Notes under the pieces: generated by a model
Database searches by the model: none
Seen by the model: the letters and a program-made list of their open reading frames with translations, nothing else
Told to the model about the DNA's origin: nothing
From: Balneolaceae bacterium
GTDB taxonomy: Bacteria > Bacteroidota > Rhodothermia > Balneolales > Balneolaceae
Length of the DNA: 36,070 nucleotides
Reading direction: 5' to 3'
Assembly: GCA_007135335.1 (NCBI GenBank)
Contig: SLJB01000109.1
Coordinates: forward strand, 1 to 36,070
In this document: positions 10,501 to 17,028 of the stretch, piece by piece
Layout of the letters: each line of letters opens with the position of its first letter
Position numbering within the stretch: position 1 is the first letter of the stretch
Translations under genes and position numbers: made by a program

Positions 10501-10653
10501 CTGCCGAGCTTTGTCAAATGCGTCAGACAGGTTAGGATTAGCCGTTGAAAGATGTGGGGTAAAAATCCATAAAAAACAGACAATGCCCATTAAAACGCAC
10601 TTATGGCGAATGCAGGTATCCCCCGGATGAAATTGTGTTGTAGCTGAGAACAT
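7552..10653 (-). CDS. Exported TPR-repeat protein with C-terminal CHAT (caspase-like) peptidase domain
   Basis: The 1033-residue protein begins with an export-type hydrophobic segment (VLMGIVCFLWIFTPHLSTA, about residues 20-40). A long array of tetratricopeptide repeats follows at about 45-480, with recurrent GISYRRLGSINMAMEHF-type units, then a helical linker and a CHAT domain at about 690-1033. The caspase-type dyad is intact: His near 898 (FIHFATHAF) and Cys near 945 (VLGACETGLG), followed by GIIGFTRAFIYAGASNLVVSKW. CHAT proteases are known from HetF, separase-like proteins and type III-E CRISPR Craspase, where TPRs dock targets. No CRISPR gene is nearby. It lies 61 bases after ftsY on the same strand. 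The start could also be Met22 (10590). Domain call is firm; target and role are unknown. Confidence 0.87.
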   Translation of the reverse strand: MFSATTQFHPGDTCIRHKCVLMGIVCFLWIFTPHLSTANPNLSDAFDKARQHFYLNEFDEAYSILSHISQEACKSSETADLCVQIKTIQSSIYIRKAEYDAAEDVINRALLKIDESENVTPGTTIKLFVQNSFLLSAIYNIQDAFTLAERALILAEEQDVAGPERAGIFLLRGRLHHEDGNFNEAIADYTTAQQILDSSERTLEVSVMLTVLHNNIGISYRRLGSINMAMEHFQTNLALVRETFGENHQELGYAYNSIGTVYYTIGDLATAANYFERSASISRTNLGENSSLYLAALNNAGISYIRMGDLTTATNVLERAQRLKETNLGLNHLETAVGYLNLAYIYYQNEKFNDAHRNYELAISVYIAHFGENHPSLVSPIIQFGDFYRQIGEVDLAREQFRKALDIAESRLGSNHPDVWDITRKIGSVYLDQGLYSEAVKYFRSAIEQIRENSGLQLNEAIEFDTISHPLELLNALRGMANANLMKYRAVGNQDYLNTAQNYYDNAAELVEYLQTRYQSEASKLSLLEENYVIFSNAIEVFYHQYSETGHREWADQIFEWSERMRARLALELLQNVNARNFAGVPHDILQSEEELSRAITHYYRRIHIEQENGFEADEQLISAFKDSLFYAKQELQEFTQSLEKNYPSYHFLKYNTKPATLQQAQALLSEDETLISYIFTEDNLLALLIDRDNYSIVNLGDASSLPEQIETLRGAVISSSSREYSELAYQLYQTLVEPLRSNLSTEKLIVVPDHALHFLPFELLLTSENKPQNRFHQMPFLINDYQVSYAPSVSMLQHMADRKPDNPRNFLAMAPFNNSIDDYILSDGIQRYAGTLSPLPLTRYETTQIAGLFRQRRGFMDFFFPENADVFLDREASKSRLESVGLQQYAFIHFATHAFINESNPQFSGIALWGDDEESDNGIVYVSDIYNLNLNADLVVLGACETGLGTMYRGEGIIGFTRAFIYAGASNLVVSKWRVNDQPTSKLMIHFYEYIRNGHSYSEALQRAKLELVNHPEYAAPVNWAAFILQGR

Positions 10654-10675
10654 GCCCTTTAGTTTTTGGCATGTT
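10649..10675 (-). promoter_or_regulatory. Perfect inverted repeat covering the CHAT gene start codon
   Basis: AACATGCC and GGCATGTT form a perfect 8-bp stem with an 11-base spacer, and the annotated ATG (10653-10651) lies inside one arm. In mRNA this would fold the start codon into a hairpin and could limit initiation from it. It could also be a DNA operator, or be harmless if Met22 is the true start. Confidence 0.4.
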
Positions 10676-10714
10676 AATAAACAAGAGTGATATTGTAAAG
10701 CTTAAGATTTCATA

Positions 10715-11674
10715 TTACGCAGATTCACCGAATAGCGCATTTACAAAAGTGAGGCGGTCAAATACCTGAAGATCTTCTATCTGTTCCCCAACGCCAATAT
10801 ATTTTACAGGCACGCTAAGCTCGTTGGATACGCCTATTACAATACCGCCTTTTGCGGTACCATCAAGTTTAGTGAGTACCAATCCGGTAACATCAACCAC
10901 TTCAGTAAATGCTGATGCCTGTTGTTTGGCATTTTGGCCGGTTGAAGCATCCAGTACCAGCAGAATTTCGTGGGGAGCACCGTCAACTACTTTGCCCATC
11001 ACACGTTTAATTTTACCGAGCTCTTCCATAAGCGATTTCTTGTTGTGAAGACGGCCGGCTGTATCAATAAGTGCAATATCTGCTCCTTTTGACACTGCCG
11101 ATGCAACGGTGTCGTAAGCAACAGCGGCGGGATCAGCATTTTGCCCCTGTTGTATGATGGATACACCCGCGCGTTCACTCCAGATAGTAAGCTGATCAAC
11201 GGCCGCAGCCCGGAAAGTATCGGCCGCACCAAGTACTACTTTTTTCCCGGCTTGTTTGTAGAGGTGTGCCAGCTTCCCGATTGTTGTAGTTTTGCCTACT
11301 CCGTTTACACCTACAATTAGAATCACGTGGGGCTTGTGGGAAAAATCAGCATCAAATTCTGCAGGTTTGTCTGTACTGTTTTCTATGAGAAGTGAGCCGA
11401 TTTCATCGCGCATGATCTCCTGAAGCTCACTTTGCGAAATAAATTTATCACGCGCTACCCGCTCTTCGAGCCGTCGGATAATTTCAACGGTAGTTTTTAC
11501 ACCAACATCGGAAGTGATCAGAGCATCTTCCAGATCATCGAGTGTGGCATCATCAATCTTATCTTTGCCGGCAATGCTTTTACCGATCTTATTGAGCAGT
11601 CCTTCACGACTTTTCTCAAGTCCTTTATCAAGTTTTTCTTTTTTCTTTAACCCAAGTTTATCTAACCAGCTCAT
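10715..11674 (-). CDS. ftsY: Signal recognition particle receptor FtsY
   Basis: The 319-residue SRP-receptor GTPase delivers ribosomes translating membrane proteins to the SecYEG translocon. The N domain spans about residues 10-100. The NG GTPase has G1 GVNGVGKTTT (122-130), the SRP-specific DTFRAAAVDQL (152-162), G3 DTAGRLHNKKSLMEEL (204-219) and G4 TKLDGTAKGG (268-277). The acidic A domain of E. coli FtsY is absent, leaving only a short basic N-terminus (KLGLKKKEKLDKG), a compact form common outside Proteobacteria. It sits 21 bases downstream of the phosphatidyltransferase gene and 61 bases upstream of the CHAT gene, all minus strand. Identity is secure. Confidence 0.97.
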   Translation of the reverse strand: MSWLDKLGLKKKEKLDKGLEKSREGLLNKIGKSIAGKDKIDDATLDDLEDALITSDVGVKTTVEIIRRLEERVARDKFISQSELQEIMRDEIGSLLIENSTDKPAEFDADFSHKPHVILIVGVNGVGKTTTIGKLAHLYKQAGKKVVLGAADTFRAAAVDQLTIWSERAGVSIIQQGQNADPAAVAYDTVASAVSKGADIALIDTAGRLHNKKSLMEELGKIKRVMGKVVDGAPHEILLVLDASTGQNAKQQASAFTEVVDVTGLVLTKLDGTAKGGIVIGVSNELSVPVKYIGVGEQIEDLQVFDRLTFVNALFGESA

Positions 11675-11695
11675 GGAGTAATCAATCTCAAATGT

Positions 11696-12286
11696 TTAAT
11701 TAAAATCAGCGCCTTCAATAATTCGTTTATGGCGTATAGCGTATTCAACAAAGGAATATACCATTACCGCAACTGAGGTATATAACAAAAATGTGTGTAC
11801 GTCTGTGGCATCCCTGAAGAAAAAGACAGATATCCAATAAATAGCCATGATGTTTACAGATATTTTACCGGACATTACAGACATAGCCACCTTCCCTCTT
11901 CTCTTTTTTATTTGTGCGGAACCTGCCATAATCAACAGATCACGGACCACTCCTATCACAAAATACCAAACAGGGATCCACCCGATCATTACAGTGTATA
12001 GAAATAGGAAAAAAGCCATTAATTTATCGGCAACCGGATCCAGTACTTTGCCAAGTTCAGAAATCTCATTTCTCCACCTTGCAACCAGTCCGTCCAGATA
12101 ATCAGATATTACACCATACACAATAAGTGCGGCAATGATGGTTCGGAATCTCTCTTCGTCCTCAAGGTGCAGATAAATGATAGGGATTACAACAAGAACT
12201 CGGCTGAAAGAGATTAAATTAGACCAAGTGAATATGTCATCTTTTACTGATACCTTTTTACCGTCAATGTTCGAAGCTTCTCTCAT
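11696..12286 (-). CDS. CDP-alcohol phosphatidyltransferase (PgsA-like)
   Basis: This is an integral membrane enzyme of about 196 residues that transfers a phosphatidyl group from CDP-diacylglycerol to an alcohol, probably glycerol-3-phosphate (phosphatidylglycerol-phosphate synthase). The family signature D-x2-DG-x2-AR-x8-G-x3-D-x3-D is fully present: DYLDGLVARW, then G, then DPVADK. Hydrophobic segments span most of the chain. The ORF track starts at 12331 on a TTG only 17 bases from the divergent Nudix start. The ATG at 12286 gives a normal N-terminus and room for promoters, so it is preferred. It is the first gene of the pgsA-like/ftsY/CHAT run. A cardiolipin or other CDP-alcohol enzyme is possible. 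Confidence 0.88.
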   Translation of the reverse strand: MREASNIDGKKVSVKDDIFTWSNLISFSRVLVVIPIIYLHLEDEERFRTIIAALIVYGVISDYLDGLVARWRNEISELGKVLDPVADKLMAFFLFLYTVMIGWIPVWYFVIGVVRDLLIMAGSAQIKKRRGKVAMSVMSGKISVNIMAIYWISVFFFRDATDVHTFLLYTSVAVMVYSFVEYAIRHKRIIEGADFN

Positions 12287-12348
12287 GCAGGGATTGCTTT
12301 TTAATCGAAAACGTTGGCTAATAATACACAATTTTTAAATAGTTACTG

Positions 12349-12951
12349 ATGCAAGATAAGGAAATAGAACTAAACCGCTTACTGCACTATCTTGAAGAAA
12401 AACAGATCTCATCAAAGAAAGTGTATGAAGGCAATTTACTGCACGTGTATGAAGATGAAATAGAGCTGCCCGATAAAAAGCCCTCTGCCAGAGAGTGGAT
12501 TGAGCACCCCGGAGCAAGTGCGGTAGTTCCGGTTTTTGAAGATGGCACCATCATGCTGGTGAAACAGTACCGGTACCCCCCAAGAAAATTGTTTATTGAG
12601 GTTCCGGCGGGGAAAATTGATAAAGGAGAATCACCTCAAACAACGGCAACAAGAGAGTTGCAAGAGGAGTGCGGTATACTGTGTGAGAGACTGGAAAAAG
12701 CCGGCGATTTTTTCCCTGCAATTGGATACTCAGATGAAATTATTCATGTATATGTTGCCTGGGGGTTGAAGATGCAGGAACAAAATGTTGATGACGATGA
12801 ATTCCTGTTAAATTACAGGCTCTCTTTCTCAGAAGCTCTCAGAATGATAGAGTCGGGTGATATTGACGATGGGAAAACAATCTGCTCACTGATTCAGGCA
12901 TCACTATGGTGGAAAAAAAATGAGCCGTTCAAAGTGAAATTGGAAGGCTAA
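12349..12951 (+). CDS. Nudix hydrolase, probable ADP-ribose pyrophosphatase
   Basis: This 200-residue protein has an intact Nudix box G-x5-E-x7-RE-x2-EE-x-G-x: Gly88, Glu94, Arg102-Glu103, Glu106-Glu107, Gly109 (GKIDKGE, RELQEECGI). The surrounding order is that of ADP-ribose pyrophosphatases of the NudF/YjhB-like group: an N-terminal strand region (KKVYEGNLLHVYEDEIELP), SAREWIEHPGASAVVPVFEDG, VKQYRYPPRKLFIEVPAG, then the box. It would hydrolyse ADP-ribose or related nucleotide sugars in the cytoplasm. It is transcribed divergently from the phosphatidyltransferase. Its last four bases overlap the convergent minus-strand gene at 12948. The start is an ATG. Exact substrate is inferred. Confidence 0.87.
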   Translation: MQDKEIELNRLLHYLEEKQISSKKVYEGNLLHVYEDEIELPDKKPSAREWIEHPGASAVVPVFEDGTIMLVKQYRYPPRKLFIEVPAGKIDKGESPQTTATRELQEECGILCERLEKAGDFFPAIGYSDEIIHVYVAWGLKMQEQNVDDDEFLLNYRLSFSEALRMIESGDIDDGKTICSLIQASLWWKKNEPFKVKLEG

Positions 12952-13238
12952 TCCGGTTGAATGATTTTCTCTTGAATGGCAAACTCAAATAGTGATTTGT
13001 GGAGCTCATCAGGATGAATCTCTTCCCTCTCGGTTAATTCGTTGATTTCATTTTCGTCAAACATCAACAGACATCCATTTTGACGAAAATGCTGATCAAT
13101 ATTTCGGGGATCTGTAAGTTTCATTTTTTGAATGTTCAAACCATTCGGGCTTACACGGGTATCAATCAGGCAGTAGTAAATATCTTCGGCTTCATTGCCA
13201 AACTCAATTTTTTGCAGTGCTGTCTGCTCAAGTTTCAT
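12948..13238 (-). CDS. Small acidic protein of unknown function
   Basis: This 96-residue protein was not recognised. It is soluble-looking, with no signal or membrane segment, and ends in an acidic helical stretch (ENEINELTEREEIHPDELHKSLFEF). It starts with ATG 5 bases after the stop of the HTH gene, so the two are co-transcribed and probably work together. Its tail overlaps the convergent Nudix gene by four bases. Coding support is the intact ATG-to-stop frame, tight spacing and ordinary amino-acid composition. A partner or effector of the HTH protein is plausible but unsupported by any motif. Confidence 0.6.
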   Translation of the reverse strand: MKLEQTALQKIEFGNEAEDIYYCLIDTRVSPNGLNIQKMKLTDPRNIDQHFRQNGCLLMFDENEINELTEREEIHPDELHKSLFEFAIQEKIIQPD

Positions 13239-13243
13239 AGTAT

Positions 13244-13657
13244 TTATTGATTTGAGTAGCGATCGATAAAATCGCGGGCTTTTATAATTTCAATGATTTC
13301 ATCTGATTCTGTATCGGTAATCTGTACCTGAAACAAGCTAATGATCGCCTGGCTATGGAGGCACTCAAGTGTTTCGGAAATGGTAGAACATACTTCCGTT
13401 TCACTCACCAGATCGTTCACTCCCTGAACTACATACTTAATTATTTTCTGAGGCTCCTCCTTTTGCTCTTTAGCCTCTACATCTTCATTAAAATAATTGC
13501 TGATAGCTTCCTCGGTAACAAACCATTGAACCCCGAGTTTCCTTCCCTTCAGACGTCCCTCACGAAGGTATGCGCGAAGAGTCATTTTACTGATTCCCAG
13601 CAATTCATGCAGATCATCTATGGAGTAAAGGGTGATGGAGCCGATTTTTTTAGGCAT
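13244..13657 (-). CDS. Helix-turn-helix (MerR/excisionase-like) DNA-binding protein
   Basis: The 137-residue protein has an N-terminal winged-helix/HTH_17 domain (YSIDDLHELLGISKMTLRAYLREGRLKGRKLG, about residues 11-42), typical of excisionase-family and MerR-type binding domains. An acidic linker (EAKEQKEEP) and an alpha/beta C-terminal half of unknown function follow. The C-terminal half is not a recognisable MerR effector domain. It is followed after 5 bases by the 96-residue unknown gene. A strong inverted repeat lies 28 bases upstream of its ATG and could be its own operator. No integrase or phage gene is nearby, so it is more likely a regulator than a true excisionase. Confidence 0.75.
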   Translation of the reverse strand: MPKKIGSITLYSIDDLHELLGISKMTLRAYLREGRLKGRKLGVQWFVTEEAISNYFNEDVEAKEQKEEPQKIIKYVVQGVNDLVSETEVCSTISETLECLHSQAIISLFQVQITDTESDEIIEIIKARDFIDRYSNQ

Positions 13658-13964
13658 TCTGATTTATATTAGATCTATTTTACTTATCATTACTTATATA
13701 ATGATACATCATAAATATAGATTAATTACTCTTTAATTGCACAATATGAATTTCATTTGGTCGTGATACTCAAACCCTCTTATATTGAAGTAATTGATCA
13801 AAACAAAAAGCCAATCCTAATGATCAAACTGATATAATTCCTCCTCAACAATTCTCTGTTCAATCCTGAATCAGTGAGATTTACAAGACCGAATGATAGG
13901 TTCTGATTGTTCAGAAAGTACGTATCAAATTAGATGAATGAGATAAAAAAAAGATACCGGCCTG
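13658..13964. other. AT-rich noncoding gap between PqqD-like and HTH genes
   Basis: No ORF with convincing features was found in these roughly 307 bases. The left end carries the inverted repeat at 13685-13706 and presumably the HTH promoter. The right end holds the A-rich tract that forms the T-tail of the pqqD-like terminator. The middle part (about 13710-13940) shows nothing identifiable. Confidence 0.5.
13685..13706 (-). promoter_or_regulatory. Inverted repeat upstream of HTH gene, candidate operator
   Basis: TATCATTA-CTTATA-TAATGATA is a perfect 8-bp inverted repeat with a 6-base spacer. It lies 28 bases upstream of the minus-strand HTH start at 13657. The position suits an autoregulatory site for a dimeric DNA-binding protein. 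It sits in very AT-rich DNA, where chance dyads are commoner. Confidence 0.4.
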
Positions 13965-13985
13965 TTACTTTTTGGTAACCAGCCC
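13945..13985 (-). terminator. Intrinsic terminator overlapping the end of the pqqD-like gene
   Basis: On the minus strand GTTAC-CAAAAA-GTAAC, extended by flanking GGGCTG against CAGGCC with one bulge, is followed six bases later by eight Ts. The stop codon lies within the stem. It separates the scpA-to-pqqD run from the HTH gene. Confidence 0.6.
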
Positions 13986-14240
13986 GAGCTTTACCATTTC
14001 ATCGAGAAGCTTCGACACCTCATTATTACAGGTATCAGGGTCTACATTGTATTCTGTAAGCAGCGCATTACAAATTTCAGACTGTGTGCGGGGCTCCTCA
14101 ATGATTTCCCAAACACGTGTGGCCACCTTGTTTAAAGAGAAATATTTACCCTTTTTAATGTCCATCATAACCAGTTCATCATCGAGCAGGCCACTCACGG
14201 AGTTTGATAATCTTTTATATGTAACGTTGGCTTGATGCAT
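13965..14240 (-). CDS. PqqD family protein (RiPP recognition element fold)
   Basis: The 91-residue protein matches the PqqD fold. It has a beta-rich start (VSGLLDDELVMMDIKKGKYFSLNKVATRVWEIIEEP) followed by a winged-helix half (RTQSEICNALLTEYNVDPDTCNNEVSKLLDEMVKLGLV). PqqD-like domains bind leader peptides of ribosomally made, modified peptides and hand them to an enzyme; in lasso-peptide loci this is the B1 protein. It lies 223 bases downstream of the HprK-like kinase gene on the same strand. That pairing is seen in RiPP and sugar-nucleotide-linked loci of many bacteria. No lasso cyclase, transglutaminase-like B2 or radical SAM gene is in the window, so the peptide-modification role is only inferred. 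Confidence 0.85.
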   Translation of the reverse strand: MHQANVTYKRLSNSVSGLLDDELVMMDIKKGKYFSLNKVATRVWEIIEEPRTQSEICNALLTEYNVDPDTCNNEVSKLLDEMVKLGLVTKK

Positions 14241-14360
14241 AGATCGCGGGTCAGAATATTATCAGATCAGGAAAGTGTTGTGACGCGCAGAGGATTAAAG
14301 GAAAGGCGGGAAAATATTCCTCATGTTTCAGGAGAATGAATTCCGGCTTTTGCCACACTT

Positions 14361-14399
14361 TTATTTTGATTTCTTTTTCTGCTGCTTATTTCCTTTCAT
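14361..14399 (-). CDS. Possible 12-codon micro-ORF between kinase and PqqD genes
   Basis: In the 223-base gap between the HprK-like and PqqD-like genes the minus strand reads MKGNKQQKKKSK from an ATG, preceded closely by AT-rich sequence. It is very basic and too short to judge. The gap is where a precursor peptide might be expected in a RiPP locus, but this ORF lacks any leader-like or core-like features. It is offered only as a candidate. Confidence 0.12.
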   Translation of the reverse strand: MKGNKQQKKKSK

Positions 14400-14463
14400 T
14401 ATGGTTGATTTTAAATATGAGATAATAATAAAAGAAGAGCAATTCAATACAGATTAGATTTGT

Positions 14464-15324
14464 TTAATACCGGTGAGAGATACCCGGTAAATACTCAGCT
14501 AAAATTGTATGCATTTCTATTATTGAAATATCAGATGGCCTGTGTACAGTTATAATATTACAGTGGTTACAGATATCAACTATCTTTTTAAGGTAACTGT
14601 TTTTGGCCTCCTGCATGTAATTCAGGTACTCAAGTCTGTAGATTTCATCATGCAGAGCTGAAAAAGCGCTGACTTTGTGTACGGGTTCAAATTCCGGCTC
14701 TCCAGATTCCTTCACTTTTATTAACAACACAGTATGCAAAGGGTGAGTATCCCTCTCACTCTGTTCAAGCGGCATGTAATACTTTTCATCTTCAGGCCGG
14801 ATTTTAGTTAACTCTTGTTTATTCCTTGATAGCTGATTAAGACTGTTCTCCCATAACTTAATTCTGTCGGAGCGGGGAATAATGAGCGGCCGGTTATTCT
14901 CAAACTGAAAAGGGGTTACATCATCCGTGAGAAACTCTGCTCCATTCAGACAAAATGCGGCTGTAATTGATGATTTCCCCGCACCGGATTCACCGCAGAT
15001 CATAACTCCTTTTCCATCGAAGATGAAGGAGCTGCCATGAATGGGAAGAATTCGTCGCTGATGAAGTATTGCGCCATAAACAGACCCATTCAGATAAAGC
15101 TCAAGTGATGATGGTGATGCCTCCGGCACAGATGAGTACTCAACCTCTGAACCGAAACCGGCGTAAAAGGTGCCTACATGATTAACGGTCATCCGAAACT
15201 CGTCTTCACTGATGCTCATCCAGCTATTCGTGAACAGAGGTGTTCCAATTTCTTTAGGCGTATCTGTACGCCGGATGTTCACATTGTCAAGCGGAAAGTG
15301 CAGATTTTCAGGGATTGTATTCAT
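14464..15324 (-). CDS. HPr kinase/phosphorylase-like protein (HprK-related kinase)
   Basis: The 286-residue protein carries an HprK-type P-loop, CGESGAGKSSITAAF (Walker A about 111-118). The downstream acidic pair of HprK folds follows (FLTDDVTPF, Asp134-Asp135), then PRSDRIKLWENSL, which matches HprK-related kinases of peptide-modification loci. The canonical HprK N-terminal domain is not evident and no HPr (ptsH) gene is nearby, so classic carbon-regulation HprK is unlikely. Related kinases phosphorylate lasso-peptide precursors or small molecules. The gene starts 15 bases after the M28 peptidase stop, is co-oriented with the PqqD-like gene, and probably shares a transcript with scpA. Fold call is good; substrate is unknown. 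Confidence 0.8.
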   Translation of the reverse strand: MNTIPENLHFPLDNVNIRRTDTPKEIGTPLFTNSWMSISEDEFRMTVNHVGTFYAGFGSEVEYSSVPEASPSSLELYLNGSVYGAILHQRRILPIHGSSFIFDGKGVMICGESGAGKSSITAAFCLNGAEFLTDDVTPFQFENNRPLIIPRSDRIKLWENSLNQLSRNKQELTKIRPEDEKYYMPLEQSERDTHPLHTVLLIKVKESGEPEFEPVHKVSAFSALHDEIYRLEYLNYMQEAKNSYLKKIVDICNHCNIITVHRPSDISIIEMHTILAEYLPGISHRY

Positions 15325-15339
15325 GCCGGCTGTTTTAAC

Positions 15340-17028
15340 TTACCGGGGTATTCTGCCGGTGATATCGATAAACTCCTGATTATCAGCTTGCGGCCTGGAT
15401 GCGCTGTTCGCAACTTTTACAGAAGAGGTGTAAATAAGCTGAACAACACGGCTGTATTTATCAAATTCAATTTTATCAACTGTATCTGATGGCCGGTGAT
15501 AATCAGCATGCAGACCTGTGAAAAAGAACACAAACGGCACACCGAAGCGCCCGAAATTCCAATGATCGCTTCTTCGGTAAATTTGACTCGGATCAGAAAG
15601 GTCGTTATATCTGCGGTTCAGCTGCATGTTTACGCTTCGTTTGTTTGCTGCAACAACAATGCTATCCAGTTCGGATGAAATGATATCACCGCCAATCAGA
15701 TACACATAATCCGTATCCCCTGCTTCTGTTTGTTCCGGATCACTGCGGCCAATCATATCGGCATTAAAATTTGCTATCGTATTTTCAATTGGAATTACGG
15801 GGTGATCTGAATAGTATCTTGAACCGAGAAGTCCTGCTTCCTCACCTGAAACATGTAAGAACAGAATGCTTCGCTTAGGTTTGAAACCACTTTGTCGGGC
15901 TTCGTTCAAAGCATTTGCAATAGCCATTAATGCTACCGTACCGCTTCCGTTATCATCTGCGCCATTGTAAATCATATCACCGGACGCATCCGGTTCCCCT
16001 ATTCCCATGTGATCGTAGTGTGCCAATAACACAACTACTTCATCCTTTAAATCGGGGTCGGTTCCTTCCAGGTAGGCAAGTACATTTTTTGATTCGATGG
16101 CGCCTGCGCGAGAGTATGGAGTGTAGTCGAGATAAAAACCGGTTTTATGAGCCCTGAACTTTGTGATATTCTGAATGAGCCCATCTCTTAGGGATTCAAG
16201 CTCTGAAGGATCGCTTAAACCAAGGATTTCGGCAGCCAGCTCAGGGTGTACATTCTTAAAACCAACGGGGAAACCACTACGGCTTTGGCCGCTGTCAAGA
16301 TATTCGAGTGTGAGATTTTCAGGAGTCCCTACAATTTTAGATTGCATGCGGGCAAGAATTGTGTACTCCTCTTCAATCTGTTCTGATATGAATAGGATTC
16401 CCCTGGCATTGGATTCCCGGAGAATCAGGCTGAGACGATCATTCGAATTGATTTGCGGGTTGATGAGTGTGTCGCCATCTACAATATGAGGGATATCTTC
16501 AAAGAGAAGAACCCAGTTACCCGAAATATCGGCACTATCAAGATTGAGAACTCCCCGGCTTGGATCATTAACTCCAAAACCGGCAAATACAATATCAGCG
16601 GCAATAGGGGCAGATCCGCCAAACAAACGGTAATACTCTCCATAAGATTCTATCGACTCTACGCTGTGGTTAACCCTAAGTGTATCCGTTCCTTCAATCC
16701 GGTAGGTTGTATAAACCAGGCTATCTGTTATGGAGGCGTTCAGTGTATAGTGCTGAAACCAGCTTCCATCATCACCTTTTGGCGTGAACTGTAATTCTTC
16801 ATAAAAATCAGCGATATAAGATGCAGCCTTTTCAATGCCCTGCGTACCCGTTCCGCGTCCTTCAAGACTATCATGTGCAATTACTTCCAGATGTTTTCTT
16901 AAAAAATCGGTTTCAATAAAGCTGCTGAATGAAAGAAGATCGTCGGTTGAGGTATTATACGTGATTGATTTTGTGCCTGCACAACCTGCAAACAGGAGTA
17001 GTATGGGTATGTATATAAAGATCTTCAT
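15340..17028 (-). CDS. M28 family zinc aminopeptidase, lipoprotein
   Basis: The 562-residue exported lipoprotein has the lipobox LLFAGC (Cys16). A large PA-like insert spans about residues 95-305 and an M28 catalytic domain spans 310-540. The two-zinc ligand set is complete: His337 (LLAHYDH), Asp358 (NGADDNGSG), Glu396/Glu397 (SGEEAGLLG), Asp424 (FNADMIGR) and His511 (YHRPSDT). Such enzymes remove N-terminal amino acids from peptides in the periplasm or at the cell surface. Its ATG overlaps the scpA stop (ATGA), indicating translational coupling, and the HprK-like gene follows 15 bases later. Whether it trims a modified peptide linked to the downstream kinase and PqqD genes is speculative. 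Confidence 0.92.
   Translation of the reverse strand: MKIFIYIPILLLFAGCAGTKSITYNTSTDDLLSFSSFIETDFLRKHLEVIAHDSLEGRGTGTQGIEKAASYIADFYEELQFTPKGDDGSWFQHYTLNASITDSLVYTTYRIEGTDTLRVNHSVESIESYGEYYRLFGGSAPIAADIVFAGFGVNDPSRGVLNLDSADISGNWVLLFEDIPHIVDGDTLINPQINSNDRLSLILRESNARGILFISEQIEEEYTILARMQSKIVGTPENLTLEYLDSGQSRSGFPVGFKNVHPELAAEILGLSDPSELESLRDGLIQNITKFRAHKTGFYLDYTPYSRAGAIESKNVLAYLEGTDPDLKDEVVVLLAHYDHMGIGEPDASGDMIYNGADDNGSGTVALMAIANALNEARQSGFKPKRSILFLHVSGEEAGLLGSRYYSDHPVIPIENTIANFNADMIGRSDPEQTEAGDTDYVYLIGGDIISSELDSIVVAANKRSVNMQLNRRYNDLSDPSQIYRRSDHWNFGRFGVPFVFFFTGLHADYHRPSDTVDKIEFDKYSRVVQLIYTSSVKVANSASRPQADNQEFIDITGRIPR

Noticed and set aside
7552-10653. CHAT protein as part of a CRISPR type III-E or gasdermin-type defence system
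   Set aside because: No CRISPR array, Cas gene or gasdermin-like gene is in the window, and the signal-like N-terminus argues for export.
12287-12331. TTG start for the phosphatidyltransferase gene
   Set aside because: It would leave only 17 bases to the divergent Nudix ATG; the ATG at 12286 gives a normal N-terminus.
13244-13657. HTH protein as a phage or integrative-element excisionase
   Set aside because: No integrase, attachment repeat or other mobile gene is nearby, and the C-terminal extension is not typical of Xis.
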